Shown here piece by piece: positions 17,753 through 26,129 of a stretch of 64,000 bases of DNA. Every line of letters begins with the position of its first letter. Position 1 is the first letter of the stretch. Origin of the DNA: Kaistia terrae (GTDB taxonomy: Bacteria; Pseudomonadota; Alphaproteobacteria; Rhizobiales; Kaistiaceae). The notes below the pieces were generated by a model. That model was not told where the DNA came from. It saw only the letters and a list, made by a program, of their open reading frames with translations, and did not search any database. The translations under genes were made by a program, and so were the position numbers. The stretch lies in contig NZ_JAPKNH010000002.1 of assembly GCF_026344005.1 (NCBI RefSeq), positions 558,001 through 622,000 on the forward strand. The letters are read 5' to 3'.

Positions 17753-18703
17753 TTGGCTACGACTTCCGTCGGTTCGATCGATTTTCCCCAAAGCAAGGCG
17801 TCCGGCCTACGCTTTGCTGACCGGCGCAAGCTGTTCCTTGTCGCCCTCGCCCTGCCGGCCGTGATCTATGTCGTGCTCGTGGCGCTGTGGCCGTTGGCGC
17901 AGGGCATCTGGTACTCGTTCTTCGACTACAATTTGCTGCGCGGCGGTGGACGGCGCACCTTCGTTGGCCTAGCCAATTACGCAGAACTCTGGACGGACTC
18001 GACAGCGCGCCGGGCGCTGGTCAACACCTTCATCTTCACCTTCGCCGCGGTGACGATCGAGTTTGTCTTCGGCCTTTGCCTGGCCCTGCTGCTCTGGCGC
18101 GAGGGCCGATTCAACCGCATCTGCCTCGCCTTCCTGCTGATCCCCGTGACCATCACACCCGTCGTGGTCGGTCTGATTTTTCGCGCGCTTCTGGCCGTCG
18201 ACTACGGCTTCTTCGGCTATTATCTGGCCGAATGGGGCATTTCGGGCCCGCGCGGCTTTCTGGCCTCGACGACGGCGGCCATGCCGGTCGTGATCCTGAT
18301 CGACGTCTGGGAGTGGACACCGCTGGTCGCGCTGATCCTGCTCGCCGGGCTCAAATCGCTGCCGGGCGACATTCTCGAGGCGGCCTCTGCCGATGGCGCG
18401 ACGGCGGTTCAGCGCTTCCGGCTCGTTGTGCTGCCGCTGCTGCTGCCGACCGTATTCCTGGCGCTGGTTCTCCGGGTGATGGACGCGTTTCGTGTGTTCG
18501 ACACCATCTTTGTCACGACGGGAGGCGGGCCGGGCGACACCACCAATTCGCTGATGGTCTATGGCGTCAAGCAGGGCCTGCAATTCTTCAATATCGGCTT
18601 TGCCTCGGCGATCGGTAACGTCATGATCCTGTGCATCGTCGTCCTCTGCGCCGCGTTCACCCTGCTGATCCGTCGGGCCGATGTGAGGGCCAACGAGCGA
18701 TGA
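17753..18703 (+). CDS. Sugar ABC transporter permease 1
   Basis: MalF-type inner membrane permease, 316 residues, six hydrophobic segments. The EAA loop is clear: LPGDILEAASADGATAVQRF then LVVLPLLLP, the contact site for the ATPase. The start is a TTG at 17753 (MATTSVGS) because no ATG in a suitable place gives a full N-terminus; the ribosome site is weak (TAGGG). A four-base ATGA overlap joins it to the next permease. Confidence 0.9.
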   Translation: MATTSVGSIDFPQSKASGLRFADRRKLFLVALALPAVIYVVLVALWPLAQGIWYSFFDYNLLRGGGRRTFVGLANYAELWTDSTARRALVNTFIFTFAAVTIEFVFGLCLALLLWREGRFNRICLAFLLIPVTITPVVVGLIFRALLAVDYGFFGYYLAEWGISGPRGFLASTTAAMPVVILIDVWEWTPLVALILLAGLKSLPGDILEAASADGATAVQRFRLVVLPLLLPTVFLALVLRVMDAFRVFDTIFVTTGGGPGDTTNSLMVYGVKQGLQFFNIGFASAIGNVMILCIVVLCAAFTLLIRRADVRANER

Positions 18704-19518
18704 GAGCCCAAACCCGCCAGATCGCAATCGAGCGCACGACGCTGGTTGTCATCCTCGTCCTCTATATGATCCCGGTCCTGTGGCTGGTCTCGACCGCCTA
18801 CAAGCCGCCGCGCGAGATCTTCTCCTCGCCCCCGACCTTCACCTTCAGCCCGACGCTTTTCAATTTCGAACGCATCTTCCAGCTGTTCGATGTCTGGCAA
18901 TTGCTGAAGTCGAGCCTCGTCATGAGCCTCGGCACCACGGTGTTGTCGCTGCTGCTCGGTGTTCCGGCCGGCTATGCGCTGGCGCGGTCGAAGTCGCGCT
19001 ACGCCATCGTCGTCGCCTATTTCTTCCTGGCGATCCGCACCGTGCCGATCATCGCGACGCTGATCCCGTTCTATCTGATGATGCGCGACATCGGCCTGCT
19101 TGGCAGCTGGTGGGCGGTTATCCTGATCAACACGACACTGAACTGCGCCTTCGTCACCTGGATGATGTTCTCCTATTTCCGTGCGTTGCCGCGCGACATG
19201 GAGGAGGCGGCGCTAACAGATGGCTGCACGCTCTGGGGTGCGTTCTATCGCGTCGCCCTGCCGACCGTTGTGCCCGGTATCATCGCCAGCGCGCTGTTCT
19301 GCATCATGTTCTCGTGGAACGACTTTCTGACGCCGATGTTCCTGACCAATTCGGACACCAAGCCGCTATCGGTGGCGCTGCTGGCCTCCTTCGGCACCAA
19401 GGACATCACCTGGGGCACGCTCGGCGCGCTGGCGCATTTCTCCACCATCCCGATCGTGCTGATGGCGCTGTTCCTGAACCGCTACTTCGTCCAGGGCCTG
19501 ACCAAGGGCGTTCACTGA
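18700..19518 (+). CDS. Sugar ABC transporter permease 2
   Basis: MalG-type permease, 272 residues. EAA loop: LPRDMEEAALTDGCTLWGAF then RVALPTVVPG. Six membrane segments, with the usual SWNDFLTPMFL before the end. It overlaps permease 1 by four bases. No ATPase gene follows on this strand; the nearest is on the opposite strand at 20030-21196. Confidence 0.92.
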   Translation: MRAQTRQIAIERTTLVVILVLYMIPVLWLVSTAYKPPREIFSSPPTFTFSPTLFNFERIFQLFDVWQLLKSSLVMSLGTTVLSLLLGVPAGYALARSKSRYAIVVAYFFLAIRTVPIIATLIPFYLMMRDIGLLGSWWAVILINTTLNCAFVTWMMFSYFRALPRDMEEAALTDGCTLWGAFYRVALPTVVPGIIASALFCIMFSWNDFLTPMFLTNSDTKPLSVALLASFGTKDITWGTLGALAHFSTIPIVLMALFLNRYFVQGLTKGVH

Positions 19519-19725
19519 CAGCCACGCGACGATTGGCGGCGGCCTATCGGATCGCTGGCCAGCGCAGCTGTATTCGCGGTGATGTGGCTGGATTCGGGAA
19601 TTGCCGGAGGGCAGGCATCGCACCGCGCTTCCGACCCAATGAGCCGGTTGCGCGGTGCGGCGGGCGCGGACGACAACGCTCGGCCCCCCGACCAAACGTG
19701 CGCCCGCAGCGCCTGCTTCGTAGCC

Positions 19726-19890
19726 TCATGTCCTGGACGGACGTGCGGCTCGGATAGAGGCCCGTACTTCGACCGGCTTCTGATGAACGCTCAAATGGCG
19801 CGTCTGCCGTTCGGCCCAAGCGAGGCTGAGCATGAAGACGAGGAAGGCGCTGATGATGGCGCCTAGAGCGAGGATACTGACTGCAGACAT
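19726..19890 (-). CDS. Small membrane protein (54 aa)
   Basis: A short gene read directly from the strand. It starts MSAVSILALGAIISAFLVFM and continues LSLAWAERQTRHLS, one hydrophobic helix followed by an AWAERQT motif and a basic tail. A GGAG ribosome site lies six bases before the ATG at 19890. The pattern of one helix then AWxERQTR matches short hypothetical proteins I recall from other Hyphomicrobiales. Function unknown. It lies in the gap behind the ABC permease; the 10-bp inverted repeat at 19619-19659 downstream might end its transcript, but has no T run. Confidence 0.65.
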   Translation of the reverse strand: MSAVSILALGAIISAFLVFMLSLAWAERQTRHLSVHQKPVEVRASIRAARPSRT

Positions 19891-20029
19891 GGCGCGCTCC
19901 GTTGGATGACGGAGCCAAATATCTCACTCTAGGTTGTAGCCTGCTTTGATCGAAATCAACCGATCTCTTTGACGAGATACATGTTTTTACGACCTTAACC
20001 GCAATTTGCCGTTAATTTGCCCCGATTGC

Positions 20030-21196
20030 TCAATCGATGATCGCCTGTTCGGTCGCTTCGTCGAAGAGGTGGATGCGGGACGGGTCGACCGAGAGGCAGA
20101 TTCGATCTGCCTTCCTTACTGGCAGGGTTCCGTCGATTACGGCGCGCAGGCGCGTACGGGCGGAGCTTAGCTCCTCGCCATCTTCGGAGACTCCGGCCGC
20201 CACAACAGACGCTCCGTCGAGGTCGAGATGGACAAGCAGGCTGGCGCCGAGATCCTCGACGAAGGCAACCTTGCCAGAGAGCCTTCCCGGTCCCGGCGTG
20301 GCGTCTTCGAGGAATTGGAACGCCTCGGGGCGGATGCCGGCGATGATATTCCTGTCGGCGAATCGGGGAATCGCGGGCCGTGATTCGATCGCAGCGGCGT
20401 CGAGAGCGATGGTCAGCTGACCGAGTTTCAGCGCGTATCCCGATTCGGTCGCCTCTACTTGGCCGGGAAGCAGGTTCATCGGCGGCGAGCCGATGAAGCC
20501 GGCGACGAACAGATTGGCAGGCGCGTCATAAAGGGTGCGCGGCGCGGCGAGTTGCTGCAGCACGCCCTTGTTCATCACCGCGACGCGGTCGCCCATCGTC
20601 ATCGCCTCTACCTGATCGTGTGTGACATAGACAGTGGTGACGCCGGTCATCTTCTGCAGATGGGCGATCTCGGCTCGCATCTGGCCGCGCAGCCGCGCAT
20701 CGAGATTGGAAAGCGGCTCGTCCATCAGGAACGCCTTTGGCGAGCGCACCAGAGCACGGCCCATGGCGACGCGCTGGCGCTGGCCGCCGGAGAGTCTGCC
20801 CGGCTTGCGGTCGAGCAATTCGGTAAGCTCCAGCAGCTTCGCGGTTTCCTCGACCTTGGTGCGGATCTCCGCCTTGTTCGAGCCGCGCACCTTGAGGCCG
20901 AAGCCGATATTGTCGGCGACCGTCAAATGCGGATAGAGCGCGTAGGACTGGAACACCATGGCGATGTTGCGGTCGCGCGGCGACAGGTCGTTGGCGACGG
21001 CGCCGTCAATGACGAGCACACCATCCGAGATTTCCTCGAGGCCGGCGATCATCCGGAGTGCTGTCGACTTGCCGCAGCCTGAGGGGCCGACCAGCACCAG
21101 AAACTCGCCATCGGCGATCTTCAAATCGAGCGCGTTGACGGCAAGCTGGCCGTCATCGTAGCGCTTCGTCACTCGCTCAAAAACGATCTCGGCCAT
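20030..21196 (-). CDS. Sugar ABC transporter ATP-binding protein 1
   Basis: MalK/UgpC-type ATPase of 388 residues. Walker A is GPSGCGKST, the Q loop [10 protein letters not shown], the signature [16 protein letters not shown], Walker [13 protein letters not shown], and the switch His VTHDQVEAM. The C-terminal regulatory TOBE-type region follows. Of two ATGs, 21196 is preferred because a GAGGGA ribosome site lies six bases upstream; 21202 abuts it. It is probably the energising subunit for the permeases at 17753-19518, and heads the minus-strand amino-sugar group only in the sense of lying last in that direction. Confidence 0.93.
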   Translation of the reverse strand: MAEIVFERVTKRYDDGQLAVNALDLKIADGEFLVLVGPSGCGKSTALRMIAGLEEISDGVLVIDGAVANDLSPRDRNIAMVFQSYALYPHLTVADNIGFGLKVRGSNKAEIRTKVEETAKLLELTELLDRKPGRLSGGQRQRVAMGRALVRSPKAFLMDEPLSNLDARLRGQMRAEIAHLQKMTGVTTVYVTHDQVEAMTMGDRVAVMNKGVLQQLAAPRTLYDAPANLFVAGFIGSPPMNLLPGQVEATESGYALKLGQLTIALDAAAIESRPAIPRFADRNIIAGIRPEAFQFLEDATPGPGRLSGKVAFVEDLGASLLVHLDLDGASVVAAGVSEDGEELSSARTRLRAVIDGTLPVRKADRICLSVDPSRIHLFDEATEQAIID

Positions 21197-21314
21197 TGCC
21201 ATTCCCTCATGTCGCGCAACCAGCGTGCCACGCGCGACGACCGGCTGTCAAAGCCGAGGACTGCTGTAATTTCAATCGTTTCGGTGCCTTGCGCGTCATG
21301 TTCGGCGGCAACGT

Positions 21315-22055
21315 TCAGGTGGATGAATTCTCGAACATCCGCAGGATATCGACCAACTCGGCAACGCTTGCCTCCGATGTGACGTCGAGCAGCGAATCCG
21401 ATGCGAAACCGAGCGCCACGGCTTCCGGGGCTACCGTCTGGCGACCCGTGCGGCAGGAGGCATGGATCTCTCGCGCACCGGTTTCCGTCAGTACCTGGAG
21501 CGCGTTTTCCGGTCGGACCCCAGAGCCCGGCATGATCGAGATCCGATCGCCGGCGCGCTCGACCAGTAGCTTCAGCGCGTCGAGCGCATCCAGCGCCTTA
21601 CGCGCGCCGCCCGAGGTCAGAATGCGTTCGAAGCCGAGCGAGATCGCCGTTTCCAGCGCATCGTCGAAGTCCGGGACGAGGTCGAAGGCCCGGTGCAGCG
21701 TCGCGCCGAGGCCTTCCGCATGATGGCGCAGATGGAACAGCGCCTCCGCGTCAAGCTTGCCACGCGGCTGCGACGCGCCGAGCACGATACCGGCCAGGCC
21801 GGCTTCGCGGGCGGCATCGATATCGCGGCGCATCTGATCGATCTCGCCGGGCGAGAAGACGAAGTCGCCTTCACGCGGGCGGATCATCGCATAGACCGGC
21901 ACGGCGGTCTTGGCGGCAATGCGCATCAGGCCCGGGGAGGGCGTCAGTCCGCCGATCGATAGCGCGCTGCAAAGTTCAATTCGGTCAGCGCCGCCCTTGA
22001 TCGCGGCGGCGAGGCCGTCGGGCGTGTCGACGCAGATTTCGAGCTGGATTTTCAT
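21315..22055 (-). CDS. cutC: CutC family protein
   Basis: TIM-barrel protein of the CutC family, 246 residues from MKIQLEICV. Signatures: EICVDTPDGLAAAIKGGADR, IELCSALSIGGLTPS, VYAMIRPREGDFVFS and ILTSGGARKALD. CutC is named for copper tolerance, but a direct copper role is disputed and the fold looks enzymatic. Here it lies 52 bases behind the ROK kinase gene in the amino-sugar operon, with no copper genes near. Longer starts at 22082 and 22067 are possible; the chosen one matches the conserved N-terminus. Confidence 0.88.
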   Translation of the reverse strand: MKIQLEICVDTPDGLAAAIKGGADRIELCSALSIGGLTPSPGLMRIAAKTAVPVYAMIRPREGDFVFSPGEIDQMRRDIDAAREAGLAGIVLGASQPRGKLDAEALFHLRHHAEGLGATLHRAFDLVPDFDDALETAISLGFERILTSGGARKALDALDALKLLVERAGDRISIMPGSGVRPENALQVLTETGAREIHASCRTGRQTVAPEAVALGFASDSLLDVTSEASVAELVDILRMFENSST

Positions 22056-22107
22056 GGCGGGGTTCATTTCGCTCGTATGCATGTTCGTCTTCTTGAGCCG
22101 GATTGGA

Positions 22108-23016
22108 TCACGCGCGGAGTTCGTCCGCCAGCATCGCCGCACCGATCAGTCCGCTGGCGCCGCGTGTGCGTCCGGGAACGACCAGTGGCTCATCGTAGCG
22201 GCCGAGCACGCGCTGACGCACAGCAGTGTCGATCAAGGCCAGCAGCGCCGCGTCGGAGGAGAGGCCACCGCCAACGGGGATCACCCAGGGGCCGATCGTG
22301 TTGACGATCACTGCGAGCGATCCGGCGATCAATTCGACGAAGGTTTCGACGGTCCGCGTCGCGCCCACGTCACCGGCGTGCCAGATCTCGGTGATCGCCT
22401 GGCTGGTCAGCGTCTCGCCGGTGAGGGCCGCGTGGATGCGCTCTAGGCCTCTCGCGGAACCATAGCTATCGAGACAGCCAAGCTGACCGCAGCCGCAGCG
22501 GATGACGGGGATGCCGCGCGCCGCTACCGCCTCGGCCATGGTTGGGCCATGCCCCCATTCGCCGGTGACGCCATGTGCACCGCGCACCATGCGGCCGCCA
22601 ATGACCAGGCCGCCGCCGACGCCGGTACCCAGAATGGCGCCGAAGACGATCGGCATGCCCTTGCCGGCGCCGACCGTCGCCTCGGCCAGCGCGAAGCAAT
22701 CCGCGTCGTTGCCGACCCGGACCGGAACGCCGAGTGCTGCCGAAATTTCGTTTTCGAGATGATGGCCGTTAACGACCGGGACATTGGCCGCCTGGGCGAT
22801 GCCGGTCGCACTGTCCGTCGTGCCGGCGATCGAAATGCCGATCTGCTGCGGATTGCCGCCATCGGCCGCGACCAGCCTTTGCAGGGCGGCAACGAAATCG
22901 CCCCAGCTTGTGTGCGGCGTAGGCCACGTGGCACGGTTTGAGACCGTGCCGTCCTTGCTGACGCGTGCGAATTCGATCTTCGAGCCGCCAATGTCGAAGG
23001 CTGCGGTTTGCGACAT
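22108..23016 (-). CDS. nagK: ROK family N-acetylglucosamine kinase
   Basis: Sugar kinase of the ROK family, 302 residues. ATP motif AFDIGGSKIEFARV at the N-terminus; GTGVGGGLVIGG; GVTGEWGHGP with the substrate Glu and zinc His; and the ROK zinc motif CGCGQLGCLDSYGS. It converts GlcNAc to GlcNAc-6-phosphate, the NagA substrate. It lies 13 bases behind nagA, so co-transcribed. The start at 23016 has a GGAG ribosome site. N-acetylglucosamine is the likely substrate by context; glucose or N-acetylmannosamine are alternatives. Confidence 0.88.
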   Translation of the reverse strand: MSQTAAFDIGGSKIEFARVSKDGTVSNRATWPTPHTSWGDFVAALQRLVAADGGNPQQIGISIAGTTDSATGIAQAANVPVVNGHHLENEISAALGVPVRVGNDADCFALAEATVGAGKGMPIVFGAILGTGVGGGLVIGGRMVRGAHGVTGEWGHGPTMAEAVAARGIPVIRCGCGQLGCLDSYGSARGLERIHAALTGETLTSQAITEIWHAGDVGATRTVETFVELIAGSLAVIVNTIGPWVIPVGGGLSSDAALLALIDTAVRQRVLGRYDEPLVVPGRTRGASGLIGAAMLADELRA

Positions 23017-23029
23017 GACGGCTCCGGGC

Positions 23030-24193
23030 TCAGGCGAGCGGTGCAAAATGCTGGCGCTCGCCGCCGATGAAGACACCAGAAACGGACAGATCCGCTGCCA
23101 GATGGACGAAATCGGCGCGCGAACCCGGCGCGATCCGGCCATGCGTGCGGTCAATGCCGAGGAATTGGGCCGGATAGAGCGAGGCCATGCGCAGCGTTTC
23201 GTCGAGGCCGATGCCGACGGTGCCGGTCATGAAGCGAATGGCGCCGACCATATCGAGATCTGAGCCCGCCAGCGTGCCGTCATCCAGCGTCAGCTTGCCG
23301 TTCTCGCGGGTGATGACCCGGCCGTTCAGCTCAAACTCCGTCATGTTCGTGCCGATCGTCGACATGGCGTCGGTGACAATGAAGATCCGCCCCGGCGCGC
23401 GCTTGGCGCGCAATGCGTTGGCGATCGCCGCCGGATGCACATGCAGGCCGTCCGGGATAATGCCGCACCAGGCATCTGGACTGTCGAGCGCCGCGCCGAC
23501 AACGCCGGGAGAGCGATGGCCGAGTTGGCTCATGGCGTTGAAGAGATGCGTAATGCCGCGCGCGCCGGCGTTGAACGCTGCCATGGCGGTCTCATAAGAC
23601 GCGTCGGAATGGCCGATGGCGACATGTACGCCGGCCGCCGTCAGCCGGGCGATCTGCGCCGGCGGCACGGTTTCGGCGGCGACTGTGGTCAGCACATGTT
23701 CGAGGCCGGTCGAGATCAGCCGTTCGAGGTCGGCCTCGTCCATCGGGCGGATATAGGCGGGGTTATGGGCGCCCTTGCGCGCAATCGAGAGGTGCGGACC
23801 CTCGATATGGATGCCGAGACAGCCGGGTACGCCGGCGGCGATGGCGTCGCGCGTGGCGTTGATCGACGCTTCCGTCACGGCCGGTGTGTCGGTGATCAGC
23901 GTCGGCAGCAGCGCCGTCGTGCCGTAGCGCGCATGCGCCGTGCAGATGGTGCGGATGCCGTCGATCGTCGCGGCGCTGTTCAGCAACGCGCCGCCGCCGC
24001 CATTGACCTGCGCGTCGACGAATCCGGGGGCGAGCAGGCCGCTGCCGAGATCAATGGTCGCGATGCCCTCCGGCAAGAAGCCCGGCCCGACGATGTCGAC
24101 CACCTGGCCCGCTTCGGCCAGAACGGCAGCGTTCCGGCGACGGGTCGCGCCGTCAAACAGTTCGGCGCTCAAAAAGGCGGTCCGGCTCGACAT
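23030..24193 (-). CDS. nagA: N-acetylglucosamine-6-phosphate deacetylase
   Basis: Removes acetate from GlcNAc-6-phosphate. The 387-residue amidohydrolase has LLAPGFVDAQVNGGGG (NagA type, no HxH), the metal Glu in IHIEGPHLS, the metal His in VAIGHSDASYE and GITHLFNAMS, and the catalytic Asp in IVTDAMSTIG. Length is normal. A GGAAGAG ribosome site supports the start at 24193. Operon order on this strand is deaminase, nagA, nagK, cutC. Confidence 0.95.
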   Translation of the reverse strand: MSSRTAFLSAELFDGATRRRNAAVLAEAGQVVDIVGPGFLPEGIATIDLGSGLLAPGFVDAQVNGGGGALLNSAATIDGIRTICTAHARYGTTALLPTLITDTPAVTEASINATRDAIAAGVPGCLGIHIEGPHLSIARKGAHNPAYIRPMDEADLERLISTGLEHVLTTVAAETVPPAQIARLTAAGVHVAIGHSDASYETAMAAFNAGARGITHLFNAMSQLGHRSPGVVGAALDSPDAWCGIIPDGLHVHPAAIANALRAKRAPGRIFIVTDAMSTIGTNMTEFELNGRVITRENGKLTLDDGTLAGSDLDMVGAIRFMTGTVGIGLDETLRMASLYPAQFLGIDRTHGRIAPGSRADFVHLAADLSVSGVFIGGERQHFAPLA

Positions 24194-24270
24194 GGGGCTC
24201 TTCCTGAAAATCCGTATTGGTAGATGGATAGCACGGCTCCTCCGGGAGGATAGGGCCGCGATTTGTTGCT

Positions 24271-24300
24271 GCTTCACCCCTCTCTCGGGGAGAGGTGAAG
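24271..24300. repeat. GC-rich palindromic intergenic repeat
   Basis: Near-perfect hairpin CTTCACCCCTCTC / GAGAGGTGAAG between the SIS deaminase and nagA. Its CACC-CTCTC...GAGAG-GTG core recurs at 29580-29700 and 33801-34010, so it belongs to a dispersed repeat family. Confidence 0.7.
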
Positions 24301-24316
24301 AGCGCTCCCCAAAACC

Positions 24317-25342
24317 CTAGACGGTCTCGGTGACCTTGTTCAGGCCGCGCGGCTTATCGGGGTTGAAGCCCCGCGCCACCGCGACGGTCTCGGCGAAGCG
24401 GTAGAAGGAGAGCGCGATCGAGATCGGATCGGTCATCGCATGGCCGGTCGGCGCGATCGGCAGTCGCGGGCCGGGAATGGTCTCGGCGGTTGCCGTGAAC
24501 ACCTTGGCGCCGCGTGCATGCAGCGCCGAGACCGTGGCCACCATGCTGGGCGCGGCGGCGTCATTGGGGATGAAGGCGATGAGCGGGAAATTCTCGTCGA
24601 CCAGTGAAACCGGGCCATGCTGCAACTCGGCGCCCGAATAGGCCTCGGCGTGCAGGATCGCGGTTTCCTTGAGCTTCAGCGCCGCCTCCTGCGCGACCGC
24701 GAAGCCGGGGCCACGGCCGAGCGTATAGAGCGAGGTCGCGGCGACGACCGTGTCGCGCGCTTCGCTCCAGTCGCATTCGAGCGCGGCGTCGAGCTTGTCG
24801 GGCAGGGCGGCGATGGCGGCCTGCAGCGCCTTGTCCTGACGCCATTCGGCGAGGATCGCGAGGCCGGCGACGACCGAGGTGATGTAGGACTTGGTCGAGG
24901 CGACGCTCTTTTCCGGTCCGGCGCGTAGCGGCACGAAGATGTCGGCGAGGGCTGCCAGCGGCGCGTCCTCGACATTGACGAGCGAGATGCCGACGGCACC
25001 GCCCTTCTTGGCGGCCTCCATCATCGCCAGCAGGTCCGGGCTCTTGCCCGACTGTGAGGTGGCGAGCACGGCGGCGCCGGGGAGATGCAACGGCGTGTTG
25101 TAGATCGATGCGATCGAAGGGCCGAGCGAGGCGACCGGCACGCCGGTGGTGATTTCGCAGGCATATTTGAAGAAAGCGCTGGCGTGATCCGACGAGCCGC
25201 GAGCCACGGTTACGATAACCTTGGGGTCGAGGCTGCGCAGGCGTGAGCCAGCCTCGCGGATGGCATCGCCAGACAGGTCCAGCAGACGGCGGACGGCGGC
25301 CGGAGCTTCGTCGATCTCGGCGCGCATCAGGGTCGTTGTCAT
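24317..25342 (-). CDS. SIS-domain glucosamine-6-phosphate deaminase (NagB-II type)
   Basis: A 341-residue protein with two SIS sugar isomerase domains, equivalent to GlmS without its glutaminase half. Seen: VTVARGSSDHASAFFKYACE, ATSQSGKSPDLLAMMEAAK in domain 1 and LGRGPGFAVAQEAALKLKET in domain 2, then AEAYSGAELQHGPVSL and the C-terminal GFNPDKPRGLNKVTETV. In nag clusters this type deaminates glucosamine-6-phosphate to fructose-6-phosphate. An agaS-like or fructosamine deglycase role is possible but the neighbours favour NagB-II. It lies between the GntR regulator and nagA. Confidence 0.88.
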   Translation of the reverse strand: MTTTLMRAEIDEAPAAVRRLLDLSGDAIREAGSRLRSLDPKVIVTVARGSSDHASAFFKYACEITTGVPVASLGPSIASIYNTPLHLPGAAVLATSQSGKSPDLLAMMEAAKKGGAVGISLVNVEDAPLAALADIFVPLRAGPEKSVASTKSYITSVVAGLAILAEWRQDKALQAAIAALPDKLDAALECDWSEARDTVVAATSLYTLGRGPGFAVAQEAALKLKETAILHAEAYSGAELQHGPVSLVDENFPLIAFIPNDAAAPSMVATVSALHARGAKVFTATAETIPGPRLPIAPTGHAMTDPISIALSFYRFAETVAVARGFNPDKPRGLNKVTETV

Positions 25343-25364
25343 CGTCGTTTTCCTTTGTCCGACC

Positions 25365-26129
25365 TTAGCGGGGAGACACTTCGGCCAGGTTCAATTCTGC
25401 TACGAAATCATAGGCATCACCGCGATACAGCGAGCGGGTAAACTCGACAACGCGGCCATCGGGCAGGTAGGAGATGCGTTCGATTGCCAGAACGGCGGAC
25501 CCGGATGCCATGCCGAGAAGCGCCGCGTCGGCGCTGCCGACATTTTCGGCGTTGAGCCTCTGCACGGCGCGAACCGGGCGCATGCCAAGCGAATCCAGCG
25601 CATCGTAGAGCGAGTTCTGCACAATCGAGGGATCCGGCAGGATGCGTCCCGGAACGACGGCGCGCTCAAGCGCCATCGGCTCGTTGTCCGCCATGCGCAG
25701 GCGATGGAAGCGCGCGACGCGCTCGGTCGGTGCGAGGCCAAGGATCATCGCCTCGGCTGATGTCGGCATGCCGAAGGAGCGTTCGAGCCAGCTCGCTGTC
25801 GGCATCAGGCCGCGGCTCTTCATGTCCTCGGTGAAGGAGGAGAGGCGCGAAAGCGGCTGCTCGACACGGCCGCCGCTGCGCGAAACGAAAGTCCCGGAGC
25901 CATGGCGCTGGCGAAGCACGCCCTCGGCGACGAGGCCCTGGATCGCCTTGCGCACCGTGACGCGCGACACACCGAGCGAAGTCGCCATGTCGCGTTCAGG
26001 CGGCAAAGCGCCGTTGGCCGGCAGCTTGCCGTTGGAAATGGCTGAGCGAATCAGCGCCTGCAGGCGGGTATAGAGCGGCCCGCCTTCTTCGTCGGCCAGT
26101 TGCTCCGGCGTGAGAAGGAACTCGCTCAT
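25365..26129 (-). CDS. GntR/HutC-type regulator of the amino-sugar genes
   Basis: A 254-residue regulator with an N-terminal winged helix (MATSLGVSRVTVRKAIQGLV, EGVLRQRHGSGTFVS) and a C-terminal UTRA ligand domain (LERAVVPGRILPDPSIVQNS, SAVLAIERISYLPDGRVVEF). Members in nag clusters (NagR, NagQ, DasR) sense amino-sugar phosphates. The start overlaps the kinase stop upstream by four bases (ATGA) and it precedes the deaminase by 22 bases, so it is autoregulated within the operon. TGGTAY boxes at 27102-27298 are its probable sites. Confidence 0.9.
   Translation of the reverse strand: MSEFLLTPEQLADEEGGPLYTRLQALIRSAISNGKLPANGALPPERDMATSLGVSRVTVRKAIQGLVAEGVLRQRHGSGTFVSRSGGRVEQPLSRLSSFTEDMKSRGLMPTASWLERSFGMPTSAEAMILGLAPTERVARFHRLRMADNEPMALERAVVPGRILPDPSIVQNSLYDALDSLGMRPVRAVQRLNAENVGSADAALLGMASGSAVLAIERISYLPDGRVVEFTRSLYRGDAYDFVAELNLAEVSPR

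Noticed and set aside
19619-19659. 10-bp inverted repeat as terminator
   Set aside because: A loop of 21 bases and no T run on either side; not a convincing terminator.
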